A DNA stretch of 7,179 nt from an uncultured Oribacterium sp. (GTDB taxonomy: Bacteria; Bacillota; Clostridia; Lachnospirales; Lachnospiraceae), in assembly GCA_900770445.1 (NCBI GenBank), contig CAAGKO010000033.1:1-7179 (forward strand), given 5' to 3'. Shown here piece by piece: positions 1 to 5,205 of this stretch. Both the position numbers and the translations under genes were made by a program. The notes under the pieces are model-generated. The model was not told the DNA's origin. It did no database searches and was given only the letters and a program-made list of their open reading frames with translations. The stretch's first letter is position 1. The number at the start of each line of letters is the position of its first letter.

Positions 1-138
1 ACATTTCAGTTCCTGCCACATCAATGATTATTCAAGTTCTATTTGAACATTTCAGTTCCTGCCACATCAATGATTATTCAAGTTCTATTTGAACATTTCA
101 GTTCCTGCCACATCAATGATTATTCGAGCTTTCTTTGA
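1..138. repeat. 46-bp tandem repeat, three copies
   Basis: Three head-to-tail copies begin at 1, 47 and 93, each opening with ACATTTCAGTTCCTGCCACA. Copies 1 and 2 are identical over 46 bases. Copy 3 differs only in its last 15 or so bases. The array may continue to the left of the window. There are no unique spacers, so it is not a CRISPR array, and no reading frame with a ribosome binding site runs through it. Confidence 0.95.
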
Positions 139-385
139 ATATTTTTTGATCAAACAAAAAATGCGTTGCTCTTCCTCATAACTTTCGATTTCATATCGCT
201 TCATTATCGGAATTTTCATTTGGATTCTTTACGATTAATTCGAGTGTAACCCGATTTGTGAAATCTGAAAACGTCTAAAAACAGACTATAGTCCTAAAAC
301 AGACCATAAAAAAGGACCGGATTCTGCGCCAAAATTCACTTTTTCACATTTCAAAAAATATTTTTGGCATCACACAACCGAAGCC
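139..385. other. AT-rich gene-free spacer with an 18-bp direct repeat
   Basis: This stretch separates the 46-bp and 60-bp arrays and is markedly AT-rich. It contains the 10-bp palindrome TTTGATCAAA near 147-156. It also has two adjacent 18-bp copies, 273-290 and 291-308, of the form GTCYTAAAACAGACYATA with one indel-like difference. I see no gene, promoter pair or terminator that I can support. Confidence 0.6.
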
Positions 386-601
386 TTTTCCTGCTCTACA
401 GATGGTTAGCACAACACGATCACAACCTCTAGATTATTGCTCGAGTTTTCCTGCTCCACAAATGACTGCCGCAGCACGATCACAACCACTAGATCATTGC
501 TCGAGTTTTCCTGCCCCACATATGACTGCTGCAACACGATCACAGCCACTAGATCATTGCTCGAGTTTTCTCTCTCCGCACATAAGTGTCACGACATGAC
601 G
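386..601. repeat. 60-bp tandem repeat, three copies plus a decayed fourth
   Basis: Full copies start at 386, 446 and 506, and a partial degenerate copy starts at 566. Each begins TTTTCCTGCY and ends ATYATTGCTCGAG. Because 60 is divisible by three, overlapping plus-strand frames stay open and would give a 20-residue repeat. None has a ribosome binding site, and two different frames are equally open, so I treat this as noncoding repeat DNA. The start and end modules resemble those of the 46-bp array at 1-138. Confidence 0.93.
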
Positions 602-656
602 GCAGCAATCGGAAATCAATAGTTAATTGTCGCAAAGTCCTGAAGGCCGGAACGAA

Positions 657-788
657 GTCAAGAGACAGTACGCTGGGCGCTACGCGCCCGGGCAGCTCTT
701 GACGGAGTGACGAGTCACATCCTTCTGCATGGGCAGCAAACATGTTGCTGCCCTGCTTCCGGCGAGGACGGGTCTGGGCAGCGCCCAG
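657..788. other. Cluster of GC-rich stem-loops
   Basis: Four inverted repeats lie close together. GTCAAGAG at 657-664 pairs with CTCTTGAC at 696-703 and encloses GGGCGC/GCGCCC (675-680 and 684-689, three-base loop). GTGAC/GTCAC lies at 707-718. GGGCAGCAA/TTGCTGCCC lies at 731-739 and 745-753. CTGGGC/GCCCAG lies at 774-779 and 783-788. None is followed by a T-run on either strand, so they are not intrinsic terminators. This could be a structured RNA or a protein-binding or secondary-structure element. No promoter is evident. Confidence 0.55.
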
Positions 789-931
789 ATTACACTATGA
801 GTCATCATGCAGACTTCTAGGTATAATGTCTAACCGATCCCGACGCCTCCACGATTGTACACTTCGTATTATTCATGCACCCAACGAAGTATTCCCATTC
901 CCTGGTCACCCGTTGCATCCGATTTTCGCAA

Positions 932-1605
932 ACGCTCTTGTTCTCTGGCAGATGCCATTAGGTTCTTCACGGTCGCATCTCAGCGTCCTGATTTCCGGAT
1001 GTCTGCAGACTGCGACTTTTCATAAACTAACTTCACCTCGGTCGGATGACATTAAATGCTTCACGATTGCCTCTTCGCGCCATGATTTCCAGATGTCTGC
1101 TGGCCACGACTTTTCGCAAACCAGCCTTATCTCGCTCGCATGCCATTAGGTATTTTCGCAGTTTCCTCTTCTGGCGTCCCTGTGACATTAAGTCACGTCG
1201 CTCTCGCCCTGCGCAATCTGAGTAAAATCACGTTTATTGACGCAAAACCGCCTCTTTCAGAAGCAGTGACTTTATCTCCGTCCAAACTTTTCTTCGGAAA
1301 TCACCGACTTTTCCTTCGCAGAAGCCAAATACTTAATGTCACAGCTTCGAGTCTTTCCCTGGCTGTGAAAATACCTAATGGCACAGCACCCGGAAATCCA
1401 TGATTTGTAAAAGTCACCTAATGTCACGAAGTCGAGAATCACCCGGTCTGTGACAAACTCCAAAAAATATAATGGCACCTCGCCCGCAAATCCTTTTTTT
1501 GCGAAAGTCACCTAATGTCACGATTTCCAGGAACCGCCGGTCCGTGACAAACTCCAGAAATTCTAATGCCACATTTCTTGATTCGCTGCCCTTTGCGAAA
1601 ACCAG
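932..1605. repeat. Mirror-symmetric array of 94-bp repeat units
   Basis: Six units carry box 1, TAATGNCAY, and box 2, TTTGYGAAAA-like, exactly 28 bases later. On the minus strand box 1 begins at 1148, 1054 and 960, so the spacing is 94 and 94. On the plus strand it begins at 1376, 1470 and 1564, again 94 and 94. A further innermost pair, ACTTAATGTCACAG, lies at 1180-1193 (minus) and 1331-1344 (plus), each 42 bases inside the first unit. All pairs are symmetric about 1262. Sequence between boxes is conserved within an arm but differs between arms: the left units share GCAGACATCYGGAAATCA, while the right units share CCTAATGTCACGA and GTGACAAACTCCA. Since 94 is not a multiple of three, frames shift from unit to unit and it is not coding. 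Confidence 0.9.
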
Positions 1606-1654
1606 CTGGCAGTCGCTGCCTCCCCCATCATCAAACCAGCTTCGTTTCGTATGG

Positions 1655-1745
1655 GATCCGTCCGTGCCGGCACTTGCCCTTTGCATAATCCCACACCTGG
1701 GCCGCGGTGATCCGCGATCCGCCCGTGCCGGCGCTTGCGCGTTTC
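1655..1745. repeat. Direct repeat of about 29 bp, 61 bp apart
   Basis: GATCCGYCCGTGCCGGCRCT begins at 1655 and again at 1716, and similarity continues for about ten more bases. The first copy contains the perfect palindrome GTGCCGGCAC at 1664-1673; in the second copy a base change breaks it. No coding potential is evident. Confidence 0.8.
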
Positions 1746-1751
1746 TTTATA

Positions 1752-1778
1752 CGCAAAAAAAGACCACCGCGTCTTGCG
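1752..1778 (-). terminator. Candidate intrinsic terminator reading leftward
   Basis: On the minus strand AAGAC, loop GCGGTG and GTCTT are followed by further Ts, giving seven in a row. The stem is short (5 bp) but can be extended by CGC/GCG pairing. It lies about 125 bases downstream of the 35-residue membrane protein gene and could end that transcript. The 11-bp repeats immediately upstream contain GACCATCGC and offer alternative partners for GGTGGTC. Confidence 0.4.
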
Positions 1779-1838
1779 ATAGCCTTGCGATAGCCATGTG
1801 ATAGTCTTGCGATGGTCTTGCGATGGTCTTGTGATAGT
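1773..1838. repeat. 11-bp tandem repeat, six copies
   Basis: Six uninterrupted 11-base units start at 1773, 1784, 1795, 1806, 1817 and 1828, with consensus CTTGCGATRGY and variants at one to three positions. The period is close to one DNA helical turn, so the same face would be presented each time. That suits protein binding or intrinsic curvature but does not prove it. Confidence 0.92.
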
Positions 1839-1901
1839 CTTCCACTGACTTATTTCAGCCAGTCGTTGGCAGGTTGTTTATTCCTGTACATATTATATAC
1901 T

Positions 1902-2009
1902 TCACTTCTTCTGAAGTTTCTTATATTTTCTGTACAGATACACCGGGATGCCGATCATGACACTCAGGCAGATGATGATAAAGACGATGGTCAAAATCAC
2001 TTTACTCAT
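1902..2009 (-). CDS. Small single-span membrane protein, 35 residues
   Basis: The protein starts MSKVILTIVFIIICLSVM and has one hydrophobic span at about residues 4-26, then the basic tail RKYKKLQKK. This charge pattern predicts that the C-terminus stays in the cytoplasm. The start is supported by AGGAG at 2018-2022, eight bases before the ATG, and TGA ends it at 1902. I do not recognise a family. It lies 115 bases downstream of the zinc-ribbon gene on the same strand, with 36-bp repeats between. It may be co-transcribed with that gene, because I see no convincing promoter of its own. The combination of ribosome site, membrane span and basic tail argues against a chance frame. The function is unknown; small proteins of this shape often modulate a larger membrane partner, but that is only a general analogy. 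Confidence 0.7.
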   Translation of the reverse strand: MSKVILTIVFIIICLSVMIGIPVYLYRKYKKLQKK

Positions 2010-2030
2010 GATGCTCTCTCCTATCCTTTA

Positions 2031-2138
2031 GCTCAAGCTTCTACCAGCGATATCTTTTCTGTCCTAGCTCAAGCTCCTACCAGCGATATCTCTCCTGTCC
2101 TAACTCGAGCTTCGGCCCACGATATCACTTCTGCTCTG
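2031..2138. repeat. 36-bp tandem repeat overlapping the 3' end of the zinc-ribbon gene
   Basis: Three units start at 2031, 2067 and 2103. The first two are nearly identical (GCTCAAGCTYCTACCAGCGA onward); the third is diverged, keeping GATATC, GAAGCT-like and CAG blocks. The third unit includes the last four codons and the stop codon of the zinc-ribbon gene at 2125-2138. The array may therefore have grown by tandem duplication of that gene's 3' end, or it may have supplied the gene's present stop. Confidence 0.88.
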
Positions 2139-2679
2139 TATACTCGAACTTTTTCCCGCACTTCGGGCAATACTCGAAGTCTTCCGTAGTGGTGTAGCCG
2201 CAGTTGTAGCAGACCTTCGTCCACTTGCCCTGCTGCTCCAGGAGCCTCTGCTGCGTACTTCCTGCCGAAGCCCCGGCCGTATTCTGCCCGCGCGCTGCCC
2301 CGGCCTGCCAGTACGACTGATCAGCGCCATGCGACTGCCACGCACCAGCATTGCCCTGCTCATGCTGACCTGCCGAGCGATTCTGCGCCCCGGCCTGCCC
2401 ACGCTGCTCGAGGTAGAGGTCCGTCTGCTGTATCGTAGCGCTCTCCCCACGCTCGATCGCGCGACCGACCTCCGGACGAAGCTGATACAGCGAGCCGCAG
2501 CAGCTCGTACGCACATAGTACGTACGCCCCCACTTAAAAATCGGAATGAAGAAAATCGACAGCACCATATACGTCACAAACACCTGATACTGCCCCATGC
2601 GCCCGCACACATCGCAGGTCATCGGCTGATGAAAATCGAGATTCTTCTGATCATTCATGATTCCGAAGAAGAAAAACAT
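2125..2679 (-). CDS. Zinc-ribbon protein with N- and C-terminal metal sites
   Basis: This 184-residue protein begins MFFFFGIMNDQKNLDF. Residues 20-66 hold C22-x2-C25, a hydrophobic stretch (about 35-49) and a C60-C61 pair. This resembles the N-terminal zinc_ribbon_15 type found in Clostridia, though the assignment is from memory of the family pattern. A Gln/Gly/Ala-rich linker of about 60 residues (91-150) follows. The C-terminus is a second ribbon, C157-x2-C160 and C171-x2-C174, of the zinc_ribbon_2 type. The frame extends four codons upstream to a GTG, but GGAGGT at 2684-2689 sits exactly where the ATG at 2679 needs it and would lie inside that extension, so I chose the ATG. The biochemical role is not known. 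Nucleic-acid or protein binding is inferred only from the ribbons. Confidence 0.85.
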   Translation of the reverse strand: MFFFFGIMNDQKNLDFHQPMTCDVCGRMGQYQVFVTYMVLSIFFIPIFKWGRTYYVRTSCCGSLYQLRPEVGRAIERGESATIQQTDLYLEQRGQAGAQNRSAGQHEQGNAGAWQSHGADQSYWQAGAARGQNTAGASAGSTQQRLLEQQGKWTKVCYNCGYTTTEDFEYCPKCGKKFEYTEQK

Positions 2680-2728
2680 GTGCACCTCCACGTGCTTCCG
2701 CCAATGCTGTCGGCCTCTACGGGTTCAT

Positions 2729-2869
2729 CGCGCGCCGGATTTTCGCTTCCACAGCACACCATGACACGATCCGTCAATCCAGGATAATCCGCAGACGTCA
2801 TGCGCGCGAAGTTTCCAGACCATAACTGCATGAACATCCCGACAGTACATTCATACCGCGCGCCGGATT
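2729..2869 (-). other. Leader with two copies of CGCGCGCCGGATT
   Basis: The 13-base word CGCGCGCCGGATT occurs at 2729-2741 and 2857-2869, each preceded by TTCAT on the plus strand (two bases intervene in the second copy). The second copy overlaps and extends just downstream of the candidate -10 at 2867-2872. The first lies inside the untranslated leader of the zinc-ribbon gene. Two identical GC-rich words spaced 128 bases apart, one at the promoter, could be an operator pair. This is an inference from position only. Confidence 0.4.
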
Positions 2870-2895
2870 ATATCACCAGTACCGCCCGATGGCGA
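2867..2895 (-). promoter_or_regulatory. Candidate promoter for the zinc-ribbon gene
   Basis: A perfect TATAAT at 2867-2872 directly abuts the TGA stop of the upstream hydrolase gene. Seventeen bases upstream is TCGCCA at 2890-2895, which matches the -35 consensus at four of six positions. Transcription from here would give a leader of about 180 bases before the ATG at 2679. The perfect -10 and correct spacing support it; the weak -35 and location inside the coding end of a neighbour lower confidence. Confidence 0.45.
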
Positions 2896-3694
2896 TGATC
2901 GGTGCGTAGTGTATCGCAGAAGAGCCGCTGTCCTCGAAGACCCAGCCGCGGGAGCTGTTCGTCGCATGAACGATGGAATTCTCACCGGTATAGATGGCAA
3001 CATGATTCACGCGACCACCGCCGCCATAGAAAATCAGATCGCCCGGAAGCAGCTCTGCCTCAGAAACATAGCGCGGAGCAGCTGCGCACTGCTCGGCGGA
3101 GGTTCTCGGAAGCGAAATGCCGAACTGACGGAAGACTGCGAGCACGAAACCAGAGCAGTCCACCGGCCCACCGTTCAGATTCGTACCGGCACCATAGCGG
3201 AGCTTGCCTGCACCGACATACTGACGCGCGAAGTTTACGATATCCTTACGACCGGTGAGCTGCTGCAGTGATTCCTCCGAATGCATATAATTCTTACCAT
3301 CCTCGTATGCACTGCCCGCTACCAGATAGATGTCCGACGACATATCCGAGCTGCCCGCCACCGTACCGAGACGGCCCAGCGCATTCGGATCCGAAAGCGG
3401 AATCACCTTTTTCTGAACGCTTCCATCCTGTACCCAAGCGCCATCCGAATTCACGGTATAGCCATCCGGTGTCGTCGTATCGATCGCTAAGCATCCATTC
3501 AGATCAAAATAATACGACTCGGCGATGCCGTCCTGGTTGCCATCGATCCACGCCCAGCCCGTCTGAATCTGTCCGGCGTCGTTTAAATACACCCACGAAC
3601 CGTTCTGCTGTACCCAGCTTCCGGCCAATGCTGTCATCGTCGCTGTGATGGTCAGAGCCGCGGTCGCTATGGCTGCACTCATTATTTTTTTCAC
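2873..3694 (-). CDS. Secreted NlpC/P60 peptidoglycan hydrolase with cell-wall-binding repeats
   Basis: The 273-residue protein has a signal peptide at 1-24 (KK, hydrophobic core, ALA cleavage motif). Residues 25-91 hold aromatic/Gly-rich repeats (GSWVQQNGSWVYL, then TGWAWIDGN, YYFDLNG) of the choline/cell-wall-binding type that tether proteins to the wall. A linker leads to an NlpC/P60 domain at about 148-273. Catalytic Cys180 lies in DCSGF, His231 in NHVAIYTG and the third residue is probably His243 in IVHAT. Such enzymes cut peptide bonds in wall stem peptides outside the cell. GTG at 3694 is the start, with AAGGAG six bases upstream. The longer frame to 3808 is rejected because its first codons lie inside the tRNA terminator hairpin. 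The gene begins 90 bases past that terminator; I found no clear promoter between them. Confidence 0.9.
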   Translation of the reverse strand: MKKIMSAAIATAALTITATMTALAGSWVQQNGSWVYLNDAGQIQTGWAWIDGNQDGIAESYYFDLNGCLAIDTTTPDGYTVNSDGAWVQDGSVQKKVIPLSDPNALGRLGTVAGSSDMSSDIYLVAGSAYEDGKNYMHSEESLQQLTGRKDIVNFARQYVGAGKLRYGAGTNLNGGPVDCSGFVLAVFRQFGISLPRTSAEQCAAAPRYVSEAELLPGDLIFYGGGGRVNHVAIYTGENSIVHATNSSRGWVFEDSGSSAIHYAPIIAIGRYW

Positions 3695-3783
3695 TGGAAT
3701 CTCCTTTGCATAGACGCCCCTGAGGGCAGCCTTGACTGAACAACGTTTGCGCAGTAACGCCGACGCGTCCGTCAGCTGTGTTA

Positions 3784-3822
3784 CAAAAAAAGTCCTGGTT
3801 TCTCGCATCTGAAACCAGGACT
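3784..3822 (-). terminator. Intrinsic terminator after tRNA-Thr
   Basis: A perfect 12-bp stem (AGTCCTGGTTTC at 3791-3802 with GAAACCAGGACT at 3811-3822) closes an eight-base loop. It is followed on the minus strand by seven Ts. It lies 81 bases past the tRNA 3' end and 90 bases before the hydrolase start, so it insulates the two. Confidence 0.93.
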
Positions 3823-3903
3823 CTGTCTTCGGTAATATTCGCTTTACGATTTAACGGTAGTCACTCTAGTTCAGATTGACACTGCTGTCACAAGAGAATA
3901 TCG

Positions 3904-3976
3904 AGCTACTGACCGGATTCGAACCGGTGACCTTCTGATTACGAATCAGATGCACTACCGACTGTGCTACAGTAGC
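3904..3976 (-). tRNA. tRNA-Thr, anticodon CGT
   Basis: The 73-base gene folds into a complete cloverleaf. The acceptor is GCTACTG/CAGTAGC (7 bp), the D stem GCAC/GTGC, and the anticodon stem TCTGA/TCAGA with loop TTCGTAA, so the anticodon is CGT and it reads ACG (Thr). The variable loop is AGGTC and the T stem ACCGG/CCGGT with loop TTCGAAT. The discriminator base is T (U in the RNA), and the 3' CCA is not encoded, so it must be added after transcription. All stems are perfectly paired. The gene stands alone with its own promoter and terminator. Confidence 0.97.
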
Positions 3977-3998
3977 ATGCGCCTCAAAACGCCATTAC

Positions 3999-4027
3999 AA
4001 TATAGCACGTCGCCCGCCAAATGTAAA
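3999..4027 (-). promoter_or_regulatory. Promoter of tRNA-Thr
   Basis: TTTACA (4022-4027) and TATATT (3999-4004) are separated by 17 bases on the minus strand, each matching the sigma-A consensus at five of six positions. The predicted start lies near 3992, leaving about 16 bases of 5' leader for RNase P to remove. Confidence 0.8.
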
Positions 4028-4042
4028 GCAGAATTCTCACAG

Positions 4043-4068
4043 TTCACAAACGCCGGTGCCCCGGCGGT
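4043..4068 (-). terminator. Possible terminator after the YitT gene
   Basis: CGCCGG, loop GGCA and CCGGCG (4051-4066) form a 6-bp GC-only hairpin, followed on the minus strand by TTTGTG. The T-run is poor. A second hairpin overlaps the YitT stop codon: CTGAACGGT at 4106-4114 pairs with ACCGTTCAG at 4129-4137. It has no T-run. Either could help end the transcript before the tRNA promoter. Confidence 0.35.
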
Positions 4069-4133
4069 TACTGTTCACTCGTGGCTCGGCAGACAGCAGC
4101 CCTGTCTGAACGGTAACACCCAGTGGTAACCGT

Positions 4134-5012
4134 TCAGGTAGCCGGGGACCCGGATTTCGGCATCGGCTTCTCGCGGGAGAAGCCCTCTCCCATGACCTCG
4201 CGGACATCCGAGAGGATCACGAAGGCGTTCGGGTCGATTTCATGTACGAGGTCCTTCAGGTACGTGATCTCGCGGTTCGACATGATGCTGTAGAGCATCG
4301 TCGTTTCCTTACCGGAGTACATACCGATCGCATGCACACCGGTGACACCACGATCCAGCTTCTGCAGGATGGCATCCGAAATCTGCGCCGGCTCCGAAGT
4401 GATGATCCAGACTGCCTTCGCGTAGTGCATGCCTTCCATCAGGCCGTTCGACACCTTCGTCATGACATAGACCGAGATGATCGCATACAGCGCATGGATG
4501 CCGCCGAACGCACCGACACCGATGGCGACGATCACCCAGTCGATGACCTGGAGAATCTGTGGGATGCTGTACTGCGGAAACGGAATATGCAGGAGCGCTG
4601 CCAGGATATCTGTACCGCCGGTCGTCGCCTGTCCGATCAGGATCAGACCGAAGCCGAGCCCCGAAAGGATACCGCCGAATACAGCTGCCAGCAGCAGATC
4701 ACCATCCGGAATCAGACTGACGCCCGGCAGCAGCCAGAGGAAAAAGGACAGCATCGCCGCACCATACAGCGTCCGACCGATAAACTTCGCGCCGAGAAAC
4801 CTCCACGCCGCAAGAAACAGCGGGATGTTGAGCAGTGTATTACTGAGCCACAGCGGCATCCCGATCCAGCTCCGCAGGATGATGCCGAGACCCGTCACAC
4901 CACCGACGACCAGCTGATTCGGATCATAGATATTTTTACTGCCGATCGCCATCAGCAGCGCGCCCAGCGCAATCAGCATATAATCCCGCATCGGTGTTCG
5001 TTTCATCAGCAT
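4134..5012 (-). CDS. YitT family integral membrane protein with DUF2179 domain
   Basis: This 292-residue protein has about six hydrophobic segments (roughly 11-24, 33-50, 55-72, 83-101, 106-127, 150-186), including the family signature GQATTGGTDILA at 128-138. A cytoplasmic DUF2179-type C-terminal domain follows at about 198-276 (AVWIITSEPAQISDAILQ, then GVTGVHAIGMYSG). The length and order match the usual YitT architecture; the transported substrate or role of the family is not established. The ATG at 5012 has GGGAGG at 5020-5025, seven bases upstream. The frame is open 20 codons further to an ATG at 5072, but that one has no ribosome site and the site found would be buried, so I reject it. 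The last residues (SGSPAT) and stop overlap an inverted repeat. Confidence 0.9.
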   Translation of the reverse strand: MLMKRTPMRDYMLIALGALLMAIGSKNIYDPNQLVVGGVTGLGIILRSWIGMPLWLSNTLLNIPLFLAAWRFLGAKFIGRTLYGAAMLSFFLWLLPGVSLIPDGDLLLAAVFGGILSGLGFGLILIGQATTGGTDILAALLHIPFPQYSIPQILQVIDWVIVAIGVGAFGGIHALYAIISVYVMTKVSNGLMEGMHYAKAVWIITSEPAQISDAILQKLDRGVTGVHAIGMYSGKETTMLYSIMSNREITYLKDLVHEIDPNAFVILSDVREVMGEGFSREKPMPKSGSPAT

Positions 5013-5205
5013 TTCCTGTCCTCCCGGCTCTACATAACTCTTCCTTTTCTGATTCGACACATCTCCAGACATCCCATCAGAGAGCCAACCTAAAATCCTC
5101 TGTATGTATAATCTCGTCTACCGAATCTTCATGAATCGGATGTGTTTTTTACCAGATATCGTTTATCATAGCATATTTGATATGGCAGATATAGATAATA
5201 TTCAT
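5013..5205. other. Intergenic region between the capA-like and YitT genes
   Basis: This AT-rich region should hold the end of the capA-like transcript and any YitT promoter. I find TATGAT-like and TATACA-like -10 words on the minus strand (around 5160-5170 and 5105-5115), but no -35 with better than three of six matches at proper spacing. No clear intrinsic terminator follows the capA-like stop. The two genes may therefore be transcribed together. Confidence 0.4.

Noticed and set aside
1..138. CRISPR array
   Set aside because: The repeats are contiguous with no unique spacers, and no cas genes are present.
402..622. Two overlapping plus-strand frames with 20-residue repeats
   Set aside because: They are open only because the repeat period is 60 bases. 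Neither has a ribosome binding site and two frames are equally open.
742..1149. 135-codon plus-strand frame
   Set aside because: No ribosome site, no recognisable composition or motif, and it crosses hairpins and the mirrored 94-bp array.
1272..1801. Frames on both strands with repeated LEFVTDR / VTLGDF-like peptides
   Set aside because: The peptide repeats are translations of the 94-bp units, and because 94 is not a multiple of three the similarity jumps between frames. This is the mark of noncoding repeats.
1885..1901. TATAAT on the minus strand just after the small membrane protein gene
   Set aside because: No acceptable -35 at 16-19 bases; AT-rich context makes a chance match likely.
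2655..2837. 60-codon minus-strand frame upstream of the zinc-ribbon gene
   Set aside because: No ribosome site and it overlaps the zinc-ribbon start in another frame. It is more likely leader sequence.
3695..3808. 38-codon N-terminal extension of the NlpC/P60 protein
   Set aside because: It starts inside the loop of the tRNA terminator. A GTG with AAGGAG at 3694 precedes a proper signal peptide.
4242..5093. 283-codon plus-strand frame opposite the YitT gene
   Set aside because: It is a hydrophilic Arg/Gln/Asp-rich shadow of the membrane protein frame.
5121..5150. Plus-strand hairpin with T-run (CCGAATC ... GAATCGG, then TTTTTT)
   Set aside because: The stem is mismatched and short, the Ts come five bases late, and no plus-strand gene precedes it.
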